Assembly: GCF_042767895.1 (NCBI RefSeq)
Contig: NC_091578.1
Span: forward strand, 19,531,940-19,595,939
DNA: 64,000 nucleotides
Direction of reading: 5' to 3'
Source: Penaeus vannamei
Lineage: Eukaryota; Arthropoda; Malacostraca; Decapoda; Penaeidae
Made by a program: the position numbers and the translations under genes. The notes below the pieces were generated by a model, which was not told the origin of the DNA, made no database searches, and saw nothing but the letters and a program-made list of their open reading frames with translations. Positions 25,010-35,100 of this stretch are shown here, piece by piece. Each line of letters opens with the position of its first letter. Positions within the stretch are counted from its first letter, which is position 1.

Positions 25010-25521
25010 GGTGAGTCCGGGTGTTGTAGTCTCACCTTGTGTGGCGTTTGTTGCTCTCGGTAACGACGGGAGCGAGCCCCCGTCGAGGGCTCGTCAAGGT
25101 CAGGAAGGGATTCTTGAGACTGGGAGACTCGGAATTCTCGGGTATCGGCGGACCAATTCCCGATACTTCCTCGTCTCCCGAAAGTTCCCCTGACAGGGAG
25201 AACAGGACCTGCTCCCTCGAGGGGAGCAGTCAGCGAGGAGGCACCGAGGCCTTCCTCGAGACCGACATCGATCTCGAGGCTCTCGCTACTGTCGGAATCC
25301 GACAAGATGGTATCGTCGTGAACGTGACGAGCCTCGGGGTCCGAGAGCTCAGGGTCTTTTTTGTCTTTTTTGGTGTGCATGTCTGGTGGTGAAGTATGTT
25401 TGCGTTTGTTGTCAGAAGTATCTGGTGTAGTTTTCTTTTGTGCAGTTTCTTTATGTATTCGTTGTGGTAGTGGCTGTGGGAGTCCGTGTGAGTGAGAGGT
25501 AGAGGGCTGTGTGGATGTCAT
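25006..25521 (-). CDS. Jockey-type LINE: acidic Ser/Pro-rich frame between ORF1 and ORF2
   Basis: 171 residues: N-terminal Ser/Thr/Pro/His-rich, a Lys-rich patch (HTKKDKKDPELSDPEA), an acidic patch (DDTILSDSDSSESLEIDVG) and an Arg-containing tail. It overlaps the preceding ORF1 by ATGA (25,518-25,521) and the following ORF2 by ATGA (25,006-25,009). It may be the C-terminal part of ORF1 displaced by a frameshift near 25,530, since an upstream open stretch exists in this frame (THTEVREATM), or a genuine third ORF. No domain is recognised. Confidence 0.55.
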   Translation of the reverse strand: MTSTQPSTSHSHGLPQPLPQRIHKETAQKKTTPDTSDNKRKHTSPPDMHTKKDKKDPELSDPEARHVHDDTILSDSDSSESLEIDVGLEEGLGASSLTAPLEGAGPVLPVRGTFGRRGSIGNWSADTREFRVSQSQESLPDLDEPSTGARSRRYREQQTPHKVRLQHPDSP

Positions 25522-26561
25522 GGTTGCCTCTCTGACCTCGGTGTGAGTGTTTGTGTGTGAAATGTATGTATGTACAGGTTTTGGTCTTCGAAGATTTCCT
25601 CAGGAATCACAATGCTGGGGAAACCGTTTCTTTGAAGCATGATAGGGACTATGTTTGCGAATTTCTTGGCGTTGTATTTGGCAGCTATTAAAGCTACGTG
25701 TAGTATTGCTTGTATTTTTGGGTTGTTGTTTGGTGTGAAGGTGTTTGTTTGGGGGAAGTGTGCAGGCGGCAGAGTGGTTCCTGAGGGAATCGTGTTTGGT
25801 TGTCTTGTGGTAGGTGTGCTTGTTTGTAAGGGTTGGGTGACTGTTGCGTATGTTGTGTTTTTGTTTTGTTTGAGTGTTTGTCTTTTAGTCTTGATTATTT
25901 CTTTTCGTGTAGGGCAAGACCCGCTGACAGCGACGTGCTGCCCCCCACAATTGCAGCATTTGATGTCCTTGCTGCAGGTGGAAAAGAAGTGACCTGGGTC
26001 ACCACAGCGGCTGCAACGCTGCTCGTGTGTGCAGGTGTGTTTCAGGTGATTGTATCGGTAACATTTCAGGCACTGATCGACCTGAACAAAGCACTCGGTT
26101 TCTACATTGTAGGTGGGGACGGATGTGTTAAACAGCACGATCCCACGGGAGAGAAGCTTCTGTGCTTCCTCGGGGGCTGAGCAGCGAATCTTAAGTATTC
26201 GCGACTCTGGTGGTTTGTAAACATTCACCACAGTGACATCGTTCATGGTAGTGACATCCTCCTGGATGGCTTGGCACGATCATGGCAGGATTGTCTTGTC
26301 GATCTTTTTAGCCACGACCGTGCATTTAGCCTTCGTTTCCGGGGAGGGGAGAGGTTTAAAACCATGATCAGCGAGTTTTCTCTGGCCAGTAGTCGAAAGG
26401 AAAGGGGTCAGCTGTTCTTGCTTGGCAACAACAACTTTGTAGCCATTATGCACTTTGAAGCAGTGCGTGACAGCAACTTCTGTGATTGAGAAGATTTTCT
26501 GGAGAGCCACCTCACAGGAGATGGGCTCTCCAGAGTATGATAATTTGATTACGTGACCCAT
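25518..26561 (-). pseudogene. Jockey-type LINE ORF1 (zinc-knuckle RNA-binding protein)
   Basis: One frame from MGHVIKLSYSGEPISC at 26,561 to 25,518, broken only by a TGA at 26,280-26,282. After the gag-like N-terminal fold come three knuckles, CLKCYRYNHLKHTC, CSRCGDPGHFFSTC and CCNCGGQHVAVSGSC, then a Pro/Thr/Asn-rich linker and a short conserved-looking C-terminal segment (KFANIVPIMLQRNGFPSIV). By family it coats element RNA. Positioned directly upstream of the acidic frame with a 4-nt overlap. Confidence 0.88.
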
Positions 26562-26986
26562 GGTGGCATCGCGTAAGGGTGATGATGATGGGAGGTAGGG
26601 AGTCTAGCCAAGGCTAATAACAGGACGATGAAAGGGTGGAGATGGGTCTCAAAAAAGGAAGGCACACTGGCAAATCAGCTCTCTTTGTGTGTTAGGGTCG
26701 GTCGGGGTCGGGACCCTGCCGAACGGGCCAGAGCCCTTATATGTCCGGCCGACACCTCGCAGTAAAAGAGCTGATTTGATAGTGCTTCGTGATTTTAATT
26801 GCAAGCACCCTGGGCTTACAATTAAAATCACTAGCCTCAAAGCAAGGTAGTGCACGATAACACCCAAAGCTATCAGCACAAGGGCCAGATCGTCGAGCTT
26901 GCCGTGGGGGTGTCAAATCGCTCTCTTTAGCCTCCCACGAAAGCACAACAAAAAACCTTGGCACCTAGAGGTCCAGGTAAGCCCTT
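26562..26986 (-). other. Jockey-type LINE 5' untranslated region with strong hairpins
   Basis: About 425 bp from the 5' end of the LINE to ORF1. It holds an 18-bp-arm hairpin at 26,789-26,806 and 26,814-26,831 (one mismatch, 7-nt loop) and a second inverted pair, AAATCAGCTCTCTTT near 26,674-26,688 against AAAAGAGCTGATTTG near 26,764-26,778. A minus-strand ATATAAGG near 26,735 could be a TATA-like element, but Jockey promoters are usually internal and TATA-less, so I do not rely on it. Confidence 0.7.
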
Positions 26987-27123
26987 GATTCCACCTCAGG
27001 TCCGGCGGCTTAAGTACCTGACCGGCGATGTTAGCTCGGCCGATTAGGGGGTCCCGAAGCAGGGGTCGGCCAATCACAGGTCAGGTGCGGTTCCAGATTG
27101 ATGGGCAATCACGGACCGCTACA
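26987..27123 (-). repeat. Gypsy 3' LTR, proximal piece
   Basis: Starts with TGATTCCAC, the right copy of the LINE target duplication, and continues CTCAGGTCCGGCGG to ACCGCTACA, matching 30,768-30,906 with a few differences. It ends where the polypurine tract of the internal region begins. Confidence 0.93.
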
Positions 27124-28275
27124 GCACTCCCCTTCTAGTTTCGCGGTCGCGAAACGGACTTTGGCGATCCTGAAGGGCTGCTGCAGGTGTGCGGGTTTGG
27201 CGCGGTCGATGGTCACGGTGTCTTCTCCCTTTGGGCGGCGGATGGTGATCGTCTTGTCGCCTCTTCGGATGACCGGGAATGGACCCTCGTACGGAGGACA
27301 GAGAGGAGGTCTGGGATGTTTGCTCACGAAGACGTGAGAGCAATCCTGGAGTCCTGGAGGCATGTATATGTACTGCTGTCGGGTGGGTCTCGTCGGTCGA
27401 TTGCGTACCTGGGCCATTCATTCGCAGAGTTGTTTGCCGAAGGTCCCGGGTTCGAAGTTGCTGGCTGTGACAAGGAAATCTGCAGGGAGGGCGAGCGTTG
27501 TCCCGTAGACCATTTCTGCGCTGGTGCACTGCAGGTCCTCTTTGAACGACGTCCGGATGTTGAGGAGGACATGAGGTAGTTGGTCGACCCATCTCCTGTT
27601 AGGGGAGGATGATGTTAGGGCCTGCTTCATATGCCGGTGGAGTCGCTCGACCATGCCGTTGGCGCAGGGGTGGTAGGCAGTCGTCCTGATTCTTTTGGAC
27701 CCGAGCAGGATCATTAGGTGGCGCCAAAGTTCGGACTCGAACTGGGCGACGCGGTCTGTAGTGACGGTTTCCGGGGTCCCGAAGCGGGAGATCCAGGTAT
27801 TGAAGAAGGTCTTGGCGACTGTCGCTGCGGTGATGTCGCGGATGGGCGTAGCCTCGGGCCATCTGGTGAAGCGGTCGATCACCGTCAGGATGTAGCTGTA
27901 GCCGTCGTCCATGGGCAGGGGTCCCACTATATCTATGTGGACGTGTTGGAACCTACTGTCTGGAATAGGAAAGGTCTGGAGGGGGGATTTGGTGTGCCTG
28001 TGGTTCTTGTTTCTTTGGCATTCGATACAGGAACGACACCACTGCCGAACGTCCTTGTTGATGGCGGGCCAGACGACCATGCTGCGGATGAGGTGTTGGG
28101 TGGCCCGGATGCCGCGATGCTGGTGGTAGGCATCGAAGAATCGCCGGCGGAGGGAAGGCGGGATGTATGGGCGAGGGTAGCCGAGAGAGAAATCGCAGAG
28201 AAGGTCGTCGCAGGAGTTCGGGATTTTGACTCTCTCAAGGTAGAGGGAAGTCTGGCCCTCTAGGAGTGGAGTCAA
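27109..28275 (-). pseudogene. Gypsy integrase, one nonsense codon
   Basis: A single frame, broken by a TGA at 27,418-27,420 (QLCE-stop-MAQVRN). From the Met at 28,275: zinc-binding region with His51/His53 and Cys83/Cys86 (CIEC), the first pair spaced H-x-H instead of the usual H-x3-H, suggesting loss of two residues; catalytic core HIDIVGPLP (Asp115), [10 protein letters not shown] (Asp174; Val where Gly is usual) and NGMVERLHR (Glu210), giving D,D-35-E. After the stop a GPY/F-type segment follows (PPYEGPFPVIRRGDKTITI). There is no chromodomain. By family it would insert the cDNA into the chromosome. Confidence 0.93.
27124..27136 (-). other. Gypsy polypurine tract
   Basis: On the minus strand AGAAGGGGAGTGC abuts the LTR start TGTAGCGG. 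Position and composition fit the primer for plus-strand DNA synthesis. The integrase frame reads through it and stops at 27,109, inside the LTR. Confidence 0.75.
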
Positions 28276-28304
28276 GGACGTGTCCTGGCGTTGCTCTCTG
28301 CTTA

Positions 28305-29010
28305 CTAGATGGTAACCACTGCGTCGTCGGCGAGAGTCGCAGCAGATATGGTCACCCTCGACAGAGCATCGGCGGCCTCATTGTCCGAGCCCCGAATGTG
28401 GCGGATGTCCGTCGTGAACTGGGAAATGAAGTCCAGGTGGCGCTCCTCGCGAGGGGATTGGCGGCGGGACCTCGAGTGTAAGGCGAAGGTGAGGGATTTG
28501 TGGTCCGTCAGGATGTGGAATTCCTTAGCCTCCACGGTCGGCTGGAAATGCCTCACCACGGAGTATGCTGCCAGGAGCTCCCTTCCGAAGGCACTGTACC
28601 GTGACTGGCGTGGCGACAGGGTCTGCGAAAAGAAGGCAAGGGGTTGCCATTGCTTACCCAGGTGTTGCTGGAGGACTGCACCGATGGCAGTGTCGGAGGC
28701 GTCGACCGCTATGCTGAGGTGAGCCTCGGGCAGCGGATGGTTAAGCAGGGTGGCAGAGGCAAGGGCTTCTTTGCAGGCTTGGAAGGTTTCGTTAGTCGGG
28801 GATGTCCACTCGATTCTGGTGTTTCTGCTGGCCCTGTTTGGTGTGATCAGGGCGTGGAGGGGCTTGAGGAGCTGGGCACACCCGGGGACGAACCTTCTGT
28901 AGAAGTTAAACATGCCCAGGAATTTCCGCAGCTGCTTCTCCGTCGCTGGCCTGGGGAACTTCCTTATAGCGGTGACCTTCTCCTGCGCTGGGGTGATGCC
29001 TTGGGGGGGT
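28305..29010 (-). pseudogene. Gypsy RT connection and RNase H
   Basis: Follows the RT in another frame; the join lies at a G7 run (plus strand about 29,003-29,009). It begins [15 protein letters not shown] and [14 protein letters not shown], the Gypsy connection region, then RNase H with all four acids visible: AVDASDTAIG (Asp), FGRELLAAY (Glu), ILTDHKSL (Asp) and [12 protein letters not shown] (Asp). A stop near 28,305 separates it from integrase, which lies in the RT frame. The upstream part of this open frame (to 29,183) overlaps the RT antiphase and is not real protein. Confidence 0.92.
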
Positions 29011-29739
29011 GACGGTGTGGCCGAGCAAAGAGAGGGAAGCGACACCGAACTGGCATTTTCCCGGGTTGATAACGACGCCCGCGTCTTGCAGTCTGCCGAA
29101 GAGGGCGCGGAGATGGCGGGCGTGGTCTGCTTCTGAGATGCTGGCGACGAGGATGTCGTCGATGTAGGCGAAGACGCCCTCAAGGCCGCGAGTCACGTCG
29201 TTTATGAATCGCTGGAAGGTCTGGACGGCGTTCCTAAGACCGAAGGGCATCCTGAGGAATTCAAAAAGGCCGAAAGGTGTGATCACGGCCGTCTTGGGGA
29301 TGTCCTCTTCAGCGATCGGGATTTGGTGGAAGGCCCGCACGAAGTCGATCCTGGAAATAACCGTACAGCCAGACAGCTCGTGGGAGAAGGAGTGCAGGTG
29401 CGGCAGGGGGTATCTGTCGGGGGCGGTGATCGTGTTGAGGTGACGGTAATCACCGCACGGGCGCCAGTCACCGTCCTTCTTCTTCACCAGATGCAGAGGG
29501 GCCGCCCATTGACTGCTGGAAGGGCGTATAATCCCCAACTGCAATATATGGTCGAACTGCGCCCTGGCACTGCGACATCTGTCGGGGGCGAGCGGACGGC
29601 AGCGAGAGTCGGCAGGGGGACCGTGGGTGACGATGTGGTGCCGGACTTCGTGCCGTGGTTGGGTGGCCCGGTTGATCGGCTTGGTCAAGGCCGGGAATTC
29701 CCGCAGGATGTTCTTGAAGGCGCAGGTCCTGGGAAGCAC
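28990..29739 (-). pseudogene. Gypsy reverse transcriptase
   Basis: From the Met at 29,739: [20 protein letters not shown], the region just before RT in this lineage, [19 protein letters not shown] at 84-102, motif [15 protein letters not shown] with Asp132, motif [19 protein letters not shown] at 162-179, and motif C YIDD at 192-195. The downstream LGHTV block is in frame, and the reading then shifts at a homopolymer. Catalytic residues are complete. It lies in a different frame from gag-protease, consistent either with an ancestral frameshift-type junction or with decay. Confidence 0.94.
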
Positions 29740-29743
29740 TGTA

Positions 29744-30673
29744 TATATTAGGGGGGTACTTACCAGAGGAGGGGAAGCGTTTATCTCTGTGGGAGGCCGG
29801 GAGGAGGCTGACCTCGGCCCCTATGTCGACAAGGAAACGTAGGGAGGAGGAGGCATCTCGGACGTACAATAAACGCCTCCGAGGTCCGCGAAAGACAGGT
29901 GCGCCCAGTTTCCGCTGTACCCTCCAATCTTTGAGCGGCGGTGCAGAAGCGCTGAAGCGAGGCTGGCGGTTAGGCGGTAGAGAGCGCCTGAAGTCCCGGT
30001 CACTGTGTGGCGGCGAAGGGGTGCGACAACGAGGCCGGGAGCGAGAGCGTTCCTGTGTAGATATCTTCTGCACAGCCTCGGATAGTGTGGCGGCGTGAGC
30101 TGCAAGGGATCCCAACGTCACGGCGGAGGTGGTGGTTGCGGCAGACACTGTCGCTTTTGACGGTGTGGGTGCCCTAGCTTCGAGCATCGCGTCGGCTTTT
30201 AGGGCAAGGTGCTCCAATGGGGCATCTGACACCAGCAGGATTTGCTGGATGTCAGCGGGCAGCCGCTTGAGGAAGAGAGAGCGCATGACGTCTGGTGGGA
30301 GCGTCGTGCTGGTGCGGGTGAGGAGGCGCTGGAAGTGGTGAAGGATTTCTGTGGGAGTACGGCTGTCCGCGGCTTCAGACGAGAGGAAGGAGCTTAACGC
30401 GGTCAGAGGGTTAGGTGCTGCTCGCCTAAGAATGGCCTCCTTAAGCTCGTCGTAAGTGGCGCACCGATGATCATTCAGGAGGTCGCCGACGGTCAGAAGT
30501 TCTGGCGGGAGGTTAGTGACCAGCATGCGGAATTTTGTGGTCTGGGTGGTGATGTTCCTGAGGAGGAATTCCTGCTCCACTTGAAAAAAACATTCCGGCA
30601 GGCTGGCCAGACTGGTAGCGTCCTGTGTGTTGCTGACATCTTGGGTAAAAACTTGGGTCACTCCGAGGGTCAC
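29744..30673 (-). pseudogene. Gypsy gag and aspartic protease
   Basis: The open frame begins within the PBS with no convincing ATG (only GTG), so its N-terminus is degraded. FFQVEQEFLLRNITTQTTKF and ILHHFQRLL are typical capsid-region stretches of invertebrate Gypsy gag. A Pro/Ser/Arg linker (STQERSRSRPRCRTPSPP) follows; no CCHC knuckle is visible. Protease begins at about residue 268 (LLYVRD) with [15 protein letters not shown] at 280-294. The catalytic triad reads Asp-Ile-Gly in place of Asp-Thr-Gly (codon 29,822-29,824). The frame leaves the homologous region near residue 310, and further open codons to 29,468 overlap RT and are spurious. Confidence 0.88.
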
Positions 30674-30675
30674 CA
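30658..30675 (-). other. Gypsy primer-binding site
   Basis: On the minus strand, one base after the LTR end CTACA, the sequence TGGTGACCCTCGGAGTGA begins. TGG complements a tRNA CCA end, and spacing and position fit a minus-strand primer site. I do not assign the tRNA without a search. Confidence 0.75.
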
Positions 30676-30676
30676 G

Positions 30677-30906
30677 TGTAGAGGTTAAGAAACCAAACTG
30701 GATTTTATCTCTATTGTTAATGAGCCAAGCACAAGTTATGTCAGGTCAGCAGTCGTGTGGCGAATGATGATTCCACCTCAGGTCCGGCGGCTTAAGTACC
30801 TGACCGGCGATGTTAGCTCGGCCGATTAGGGCAGTCCCGAAGCAGGGGTCGGCCAATCACAGGTCAGGCGCGGTTCCAGATTGATGGCCAATCACGAACC
30901 GCTACA
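30677..30906 (-). repeat. Gypsy 5' LTR (intact)
   Basis: 230 bp bounded by TGTAG and CTACA, a perfect 5-bp terminal inverted repeat. It is the uninterrupted reference for the split LTR at 14,864-14,957 plus 26,987-27,123. It is followed by the GTAT duplication and satellite. Confidence 0.95.
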
Positions 30907-31660
30907 GTATTATAGCCTTTTGAGAGAAACGTCGAAAAAAACCTTTTCGCTTCCTAATGGTAATTATGAGGATTTTAACATTAATTCAGGTAATTATGAT
31001 GATTTCCCTGATGATTCCTTTATTATTGGCAATAATGATGATAATTATGATGATTATAACAATTATAATAATAATGATAAAGTCATAGAGCAATAATTAA
31101 CTCAATTCCAATAATTTCCATACTAATAATGGCAATAGAAATAATAACATCATTATCATTGTCATTATAATTATTATTATTGTCATTATTATTTCTAAGA
31201 TCATCATTATTGCTATTATCATTATATAAATAGTTATAATAATAAAAATAGCAATGATAATTAGCATAATAATTATCATAACTGAAATAATGATAATAAT
31301 AATGATAATCATGATGATAATGACTATAATGATAAGAATCATAAAAACGATAACAGTAATGATAATAATGATCATAATAATTATCATTCAGTCGAAAAAA
31401 CGGCAAAATCTACCGTATTACAGCCTTTTGAGAGAAACGTCGAAAAAAAAACCTTATCGCTTTTTAATGATAATTATGAGGATTTTAACATTAATTCAGG
31501 TAATTATGATGATTTCCATGATGATTCTTTTATCATTGACAATAATGATGATAATTATGATGATAATGACATTGATAATGACAATAATAATGATAATAAT
31601 GATAAAGTCATAATTATAATGATAATCTTGATAATTACTGCAATAATAGCAATAATTAAC
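30907..31660 (-). repeat. Satellite array, block B continued (inverted)
   Basis: Resumes the interrupted core directly after the Gypsy element (TATTATAGCCTTTTGAGAG) and keeps the inverted orientation. It contains a further core near 31,410-31,440 and runs into the N gap. Length is about one and a quarter monomers. Confidence 0.95.
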
Positions 31661-32160
31661 NNNNNNNNNNNNNNNNNNNNNNNNNNNNNNNNNNNNNNNN
31701 NNNNNNNNNNNNNNNNNNNNNNNNNNNNNNNNNNNNNNNNNNNNNNNNNNNNNNNNNNNNNNNNNNNNNNNNNNNNNNNNNNNNNNNNNNNNNNNNNNNN
31801 NNNNNNNNNNNNNNNNNNNNNNNNNNNNNNNNNNNNNNNNNNNNNNNNNNNNNNNNNNNNNNNNNNNNNNNNNNNNNNNNNNNNNNNNNNNNNNNNNNNN
31901 NNNNNNNNNNNNNNNNNNNNNNNNNNNNNNNNNNNNNNNNNNNNNNNNNNNNNNNNNNNNNNNNNNNNNNNNNNNNNNNNNNNNNNNNNNNNNNNNNNNN
32001 NNNNNNNNNNNNNNNNNNNNNNNNNNNNNNNNNNNNNNNNNNNNNNNNNNNNNNNNNNNNNNNNNNNNNNNNNNNNNNNNNNNNNNNNNNNNNNNNNNNN
32101 NNNNNNNNNNNNNNNNNNNNNNNNNNNNNNNNNNNNNNNNNNNNNNNNNNNNNNNNNNNN
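31661..32160. other. Assembly gap (500 N)
   Basis: Exactly 500 unknown bases, a size often used as a placeholder. Both flanks are inverted satellite, so true copy number across the gap is unknown and sequence could be missing or collapsed. Confidence 0.98.
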
Positions 32161-35100
32161 CGAAAAAACGGCAAAATCTAGCGTATTACAGCCTTTTCAG
32201 AAAAACGTCGAAAAAAAAACTTTTCGCTTTTTAAGGGTAATTATGAGGATTTTAACATTAATTCAGGTAATTAAGATGATTTCCCAGATGATTCCTTTAT
32301 TATTGATAATAATGATGATAATTATTATGATAAAGTCAGTGATAATGAAAATAATAATGATAATGATAAAGTCATAACTATATTGAAAATCTTGATAATT
32401 ACTGTATTAATAGCAAAATTAACTCTATTCCAATAATGTCCATACTAATAATGGCAATAGAAATAATAACATCATTATCATTGTCATTATAATTATTATT
32501 GTTGTCATTATCATTTCTAAGATCATCATTGCAATTGTCATTATATAAATAGTTACAATGATAAAAAATAGCAATAATAATTAGCATAATTATTATAACT
32601 GCAATCATGATGATAATAATAATGATAATAATCATAGAAATGATGACAGTAATGATAATAATGATGATAATAAATATTATCCAGTCCATTTATAATGAAA
32701 TAAAGGCCATAAGTAATAAAATCTCCAAAGTCGAAAAAACGGCAAAATCTAGCGGATTACAGCCTTTTGAGAAAAACGTCGAAATAATACTTTCCGCTTT
32801 TTAATGGTAATTATGAGAATTTGAGTAATAATTCAGGTACTTATGGTGATTCCATGATGATTCCTTTATCATTGACAGTAATGATAATTATGATAATAGT
32901 GACAATGGTAATGACAATAATAATGACGATAATGATAGTCACAATTATAATGATAATCTTGATAATTACTGCAATAATAGCAATAATTAACTCTATTCCA
33001 ATAATTTCCATATAAATAATTATAATGATAAAAATAGCAATAATAATTAGCATAACATTCATTATAACAGCAATAATGATGATAATAATGATAATCATGA
33101 TGCTAATGACTATAATGATAATAATCATATAAATGATGACAGTAATGATAATAATGATAATAATTATCATTCAGTCCATTTATAATGAAATTAAGGCCAG
33201 AAGTAATAAAACCCCAAAAGTCGAAAAAACGGCAAAATCTAGCGTATTAAAGCCTTTTGAGAGAAACGTCGAAAAAAACCCTCTTCGCTTTTTAATGGTA
33301 ATTATTAGGATTTTAACATTAATTCAAGTAATTATGATGATTTACCTGATGATTCCTTTATTATTGACAATAATGATAATTATGGTAAAAAAAATGACGA
33401 TGTTAATAATGATAATAATGATAAAATCACAATTATAACGATAATCTTGATAATTTACTTGCAATAATTAACTCTATTCCAATAATTTCCCTAATAATTT
33501 AAAGGCAATAGAAATAATAATAAAACATTATCATTGTCATTTTTAATTATTTACTTTTTACTAAAACATCATTATTGCTTTTTATCAAATTTTATAAAAA
33601 GTTATAATGATAAAAATAGCAATTTTAATTAGCAAAATAATTATTATAACTACAATAATGATGAAAAAAAATAATAAATGATAATCATAAATAATAAATG
33701 AATATGGAAAGATAATAAATAATAAAAAATGATGACTAATGATAATAATGATTTAAAAAATTTCCATTCAGTCCATTTATAAGGAAATAAAGGCCTAAAT
33801 AATAAAATCCCAACAGTCAAAAAAAAAACGGCAAAACGGATTAAAGCCTTTTTTTAGAGAAACATCGAAAAAAACCCTTTTCGCTTTTTAATGGTAATTA
33901 TAAGGATTTTAACATAAATTCAGGGTGGATTATTTTAAAAAGAAAAATTTTTGATGGAAAGACTTTCAATTTATTAAAATTGACAATTTTAAAGAATTTT
34001 ATAATTATGAAAAAATTAATTTAATTTAACCAAAATGAATAATGACAATAAAAAAATGATACTTTTAATTTTTTAAAAAAAGTCATTTTTAATTTTAATA
34101 ATTTTTAAAAATATTGATAATTAAAAAGCAATAATTTGCAATAAATTAAAAATCTAAAATTTCAATAATTAATGATAACTAATAATGGCAAAAATTTAAA
34201 AAATAATAATAATTAATTACCATTTGTCCCTTATAATTAAAAAAATTAAAAAATTGGGTCACGTATTAATTTCTAAGAATTCCCACCGGAAATTTTGAGG
34301 GTAAAAATTTAAATTTAGGTAATTATGAAGATTTCCATGATTTATTCCTTTATTATTGACAATAAATGATGATTAAAAGAAAAGACAGAAAGATAATAAT
34401 GATAAAATCATAAATTTTAATGATAATCTTGATTTAAAAACTGCAATAATAGCAATAATCAACCCATTCCAATCAATTTCCCTACTAATAATGGCAAAAG
34501 AAATAATAAAAAATTACCATTGTCATTATAATTATTATTAATCTCATTATTATTTCTAAGATTTTTAATTCTATTAGATTTTAAAAAATATTATAATGAC
34601 AATAATGAAAAATAATTTAAAAATAATCATCATAATTTCAATAATGATAATAATAATGAAAAATTTTAAAAGACATAATGATAATAATGATAATTTATAA
34701 TGAAATAAAGGCCATGAAGTAATAAAATCCAAAAGTCGAAAAACGGCAAAATATTAAACCTTATGAAAGCAACGTCGGAAAAACCCTTTTCGCTTTTTAA
34801 TGGTAATTATGAGGATTTTAACATTAATTCAGGTAATTATGATGAATTTAATGATGATTCCTTTATTATTGACAATTATGAAAAAACTAAAGACAATAAT
34901 AATGATAATAATGATAAAGTCACAATTATAATGATAATCTTGAGAGTTTACTGCAAAAAAATTATTTAACTCTATTCCCAGTAATTTCCATACTAATAAT
35001 GGCAATAGAAATAATAATATCATTATCATTGTCATTCTAATTATTATTATTGTCATTATTATTTCTAAGATCATCATTATTGTTATTATCATATATATAA

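Larger units (their letters stand above)
14958..26986 (-). mobile_element. Jockey-type LINE, full length but split by an I-type LINE
   Basis: Minus-strand non-LTR retrotransposon inserted in the Gypsy 3' LTR. In transcription order it has a 5'UTR (26,986-26,562), a CCHC ORF1 (26,561-25,518), an acidic Ser/Pro-rich frame (25,521-25,006), ORF2 with APE-type endonuclease and RT (25,009-22,956 then 16,951-16,230), and a long 3'UTR ending in TTCGATTCGATTCG at 14,958. An I-type LINE interrupts ORF2 (16,952-22,955), so the element alone is about 6.0 kb. No RNase H follows the RT, which with the three ORF1 knuckles and APE endonuclease supports the Jockey group; CR1-like groups are the main alternative. 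One nonsense codon in ORF1 and a frameshift plus a nonsense codon in ORF2 inactivate it. Confidence 0.88.
14864..30906 (-). mobile_element. Ty3/Gypsy LTR retrotransposon, interrupted by nested LINEs
   Basis: Complete outer element of the nest, transcribed leftwards. It has 5' LTR 30,677-30,906, PBS, gag-protease, RT, RNase H, integrase, PPT and a 3' LTR split into 14,864-14,957 and 26,987-27,123 by a 12-kb LINE insertion. Without the insert the element is about 4.0 kb. The domain order PR-RT-RH-IN is that of Ty3/Gypsy. The two LTRs differ by roughly seven substitutions and two short indels by eye over 230 bp, so the copy is not recent. Frameshifts after protease and after RT, and a stop codon in integrase, make it non-autonomous. 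It is called Gypsy (Metaviridae-type) from the domain order and integrase/RNase H motifs; the subfamily is not assigned. Confidence 0.95.

Noticed and set aside
27187..28263. Long plus-strand open frames opposite the Gypsy integrase
   Set aside because: Antisense shadows of integrase; the minus strand has the zinc and D,D-35-E motifs in order.
29823..30341. Plus-strand Arg/Gly-rich open frames opposite gag
   Set aside because: Antisense of the gag/protease region; no domain.
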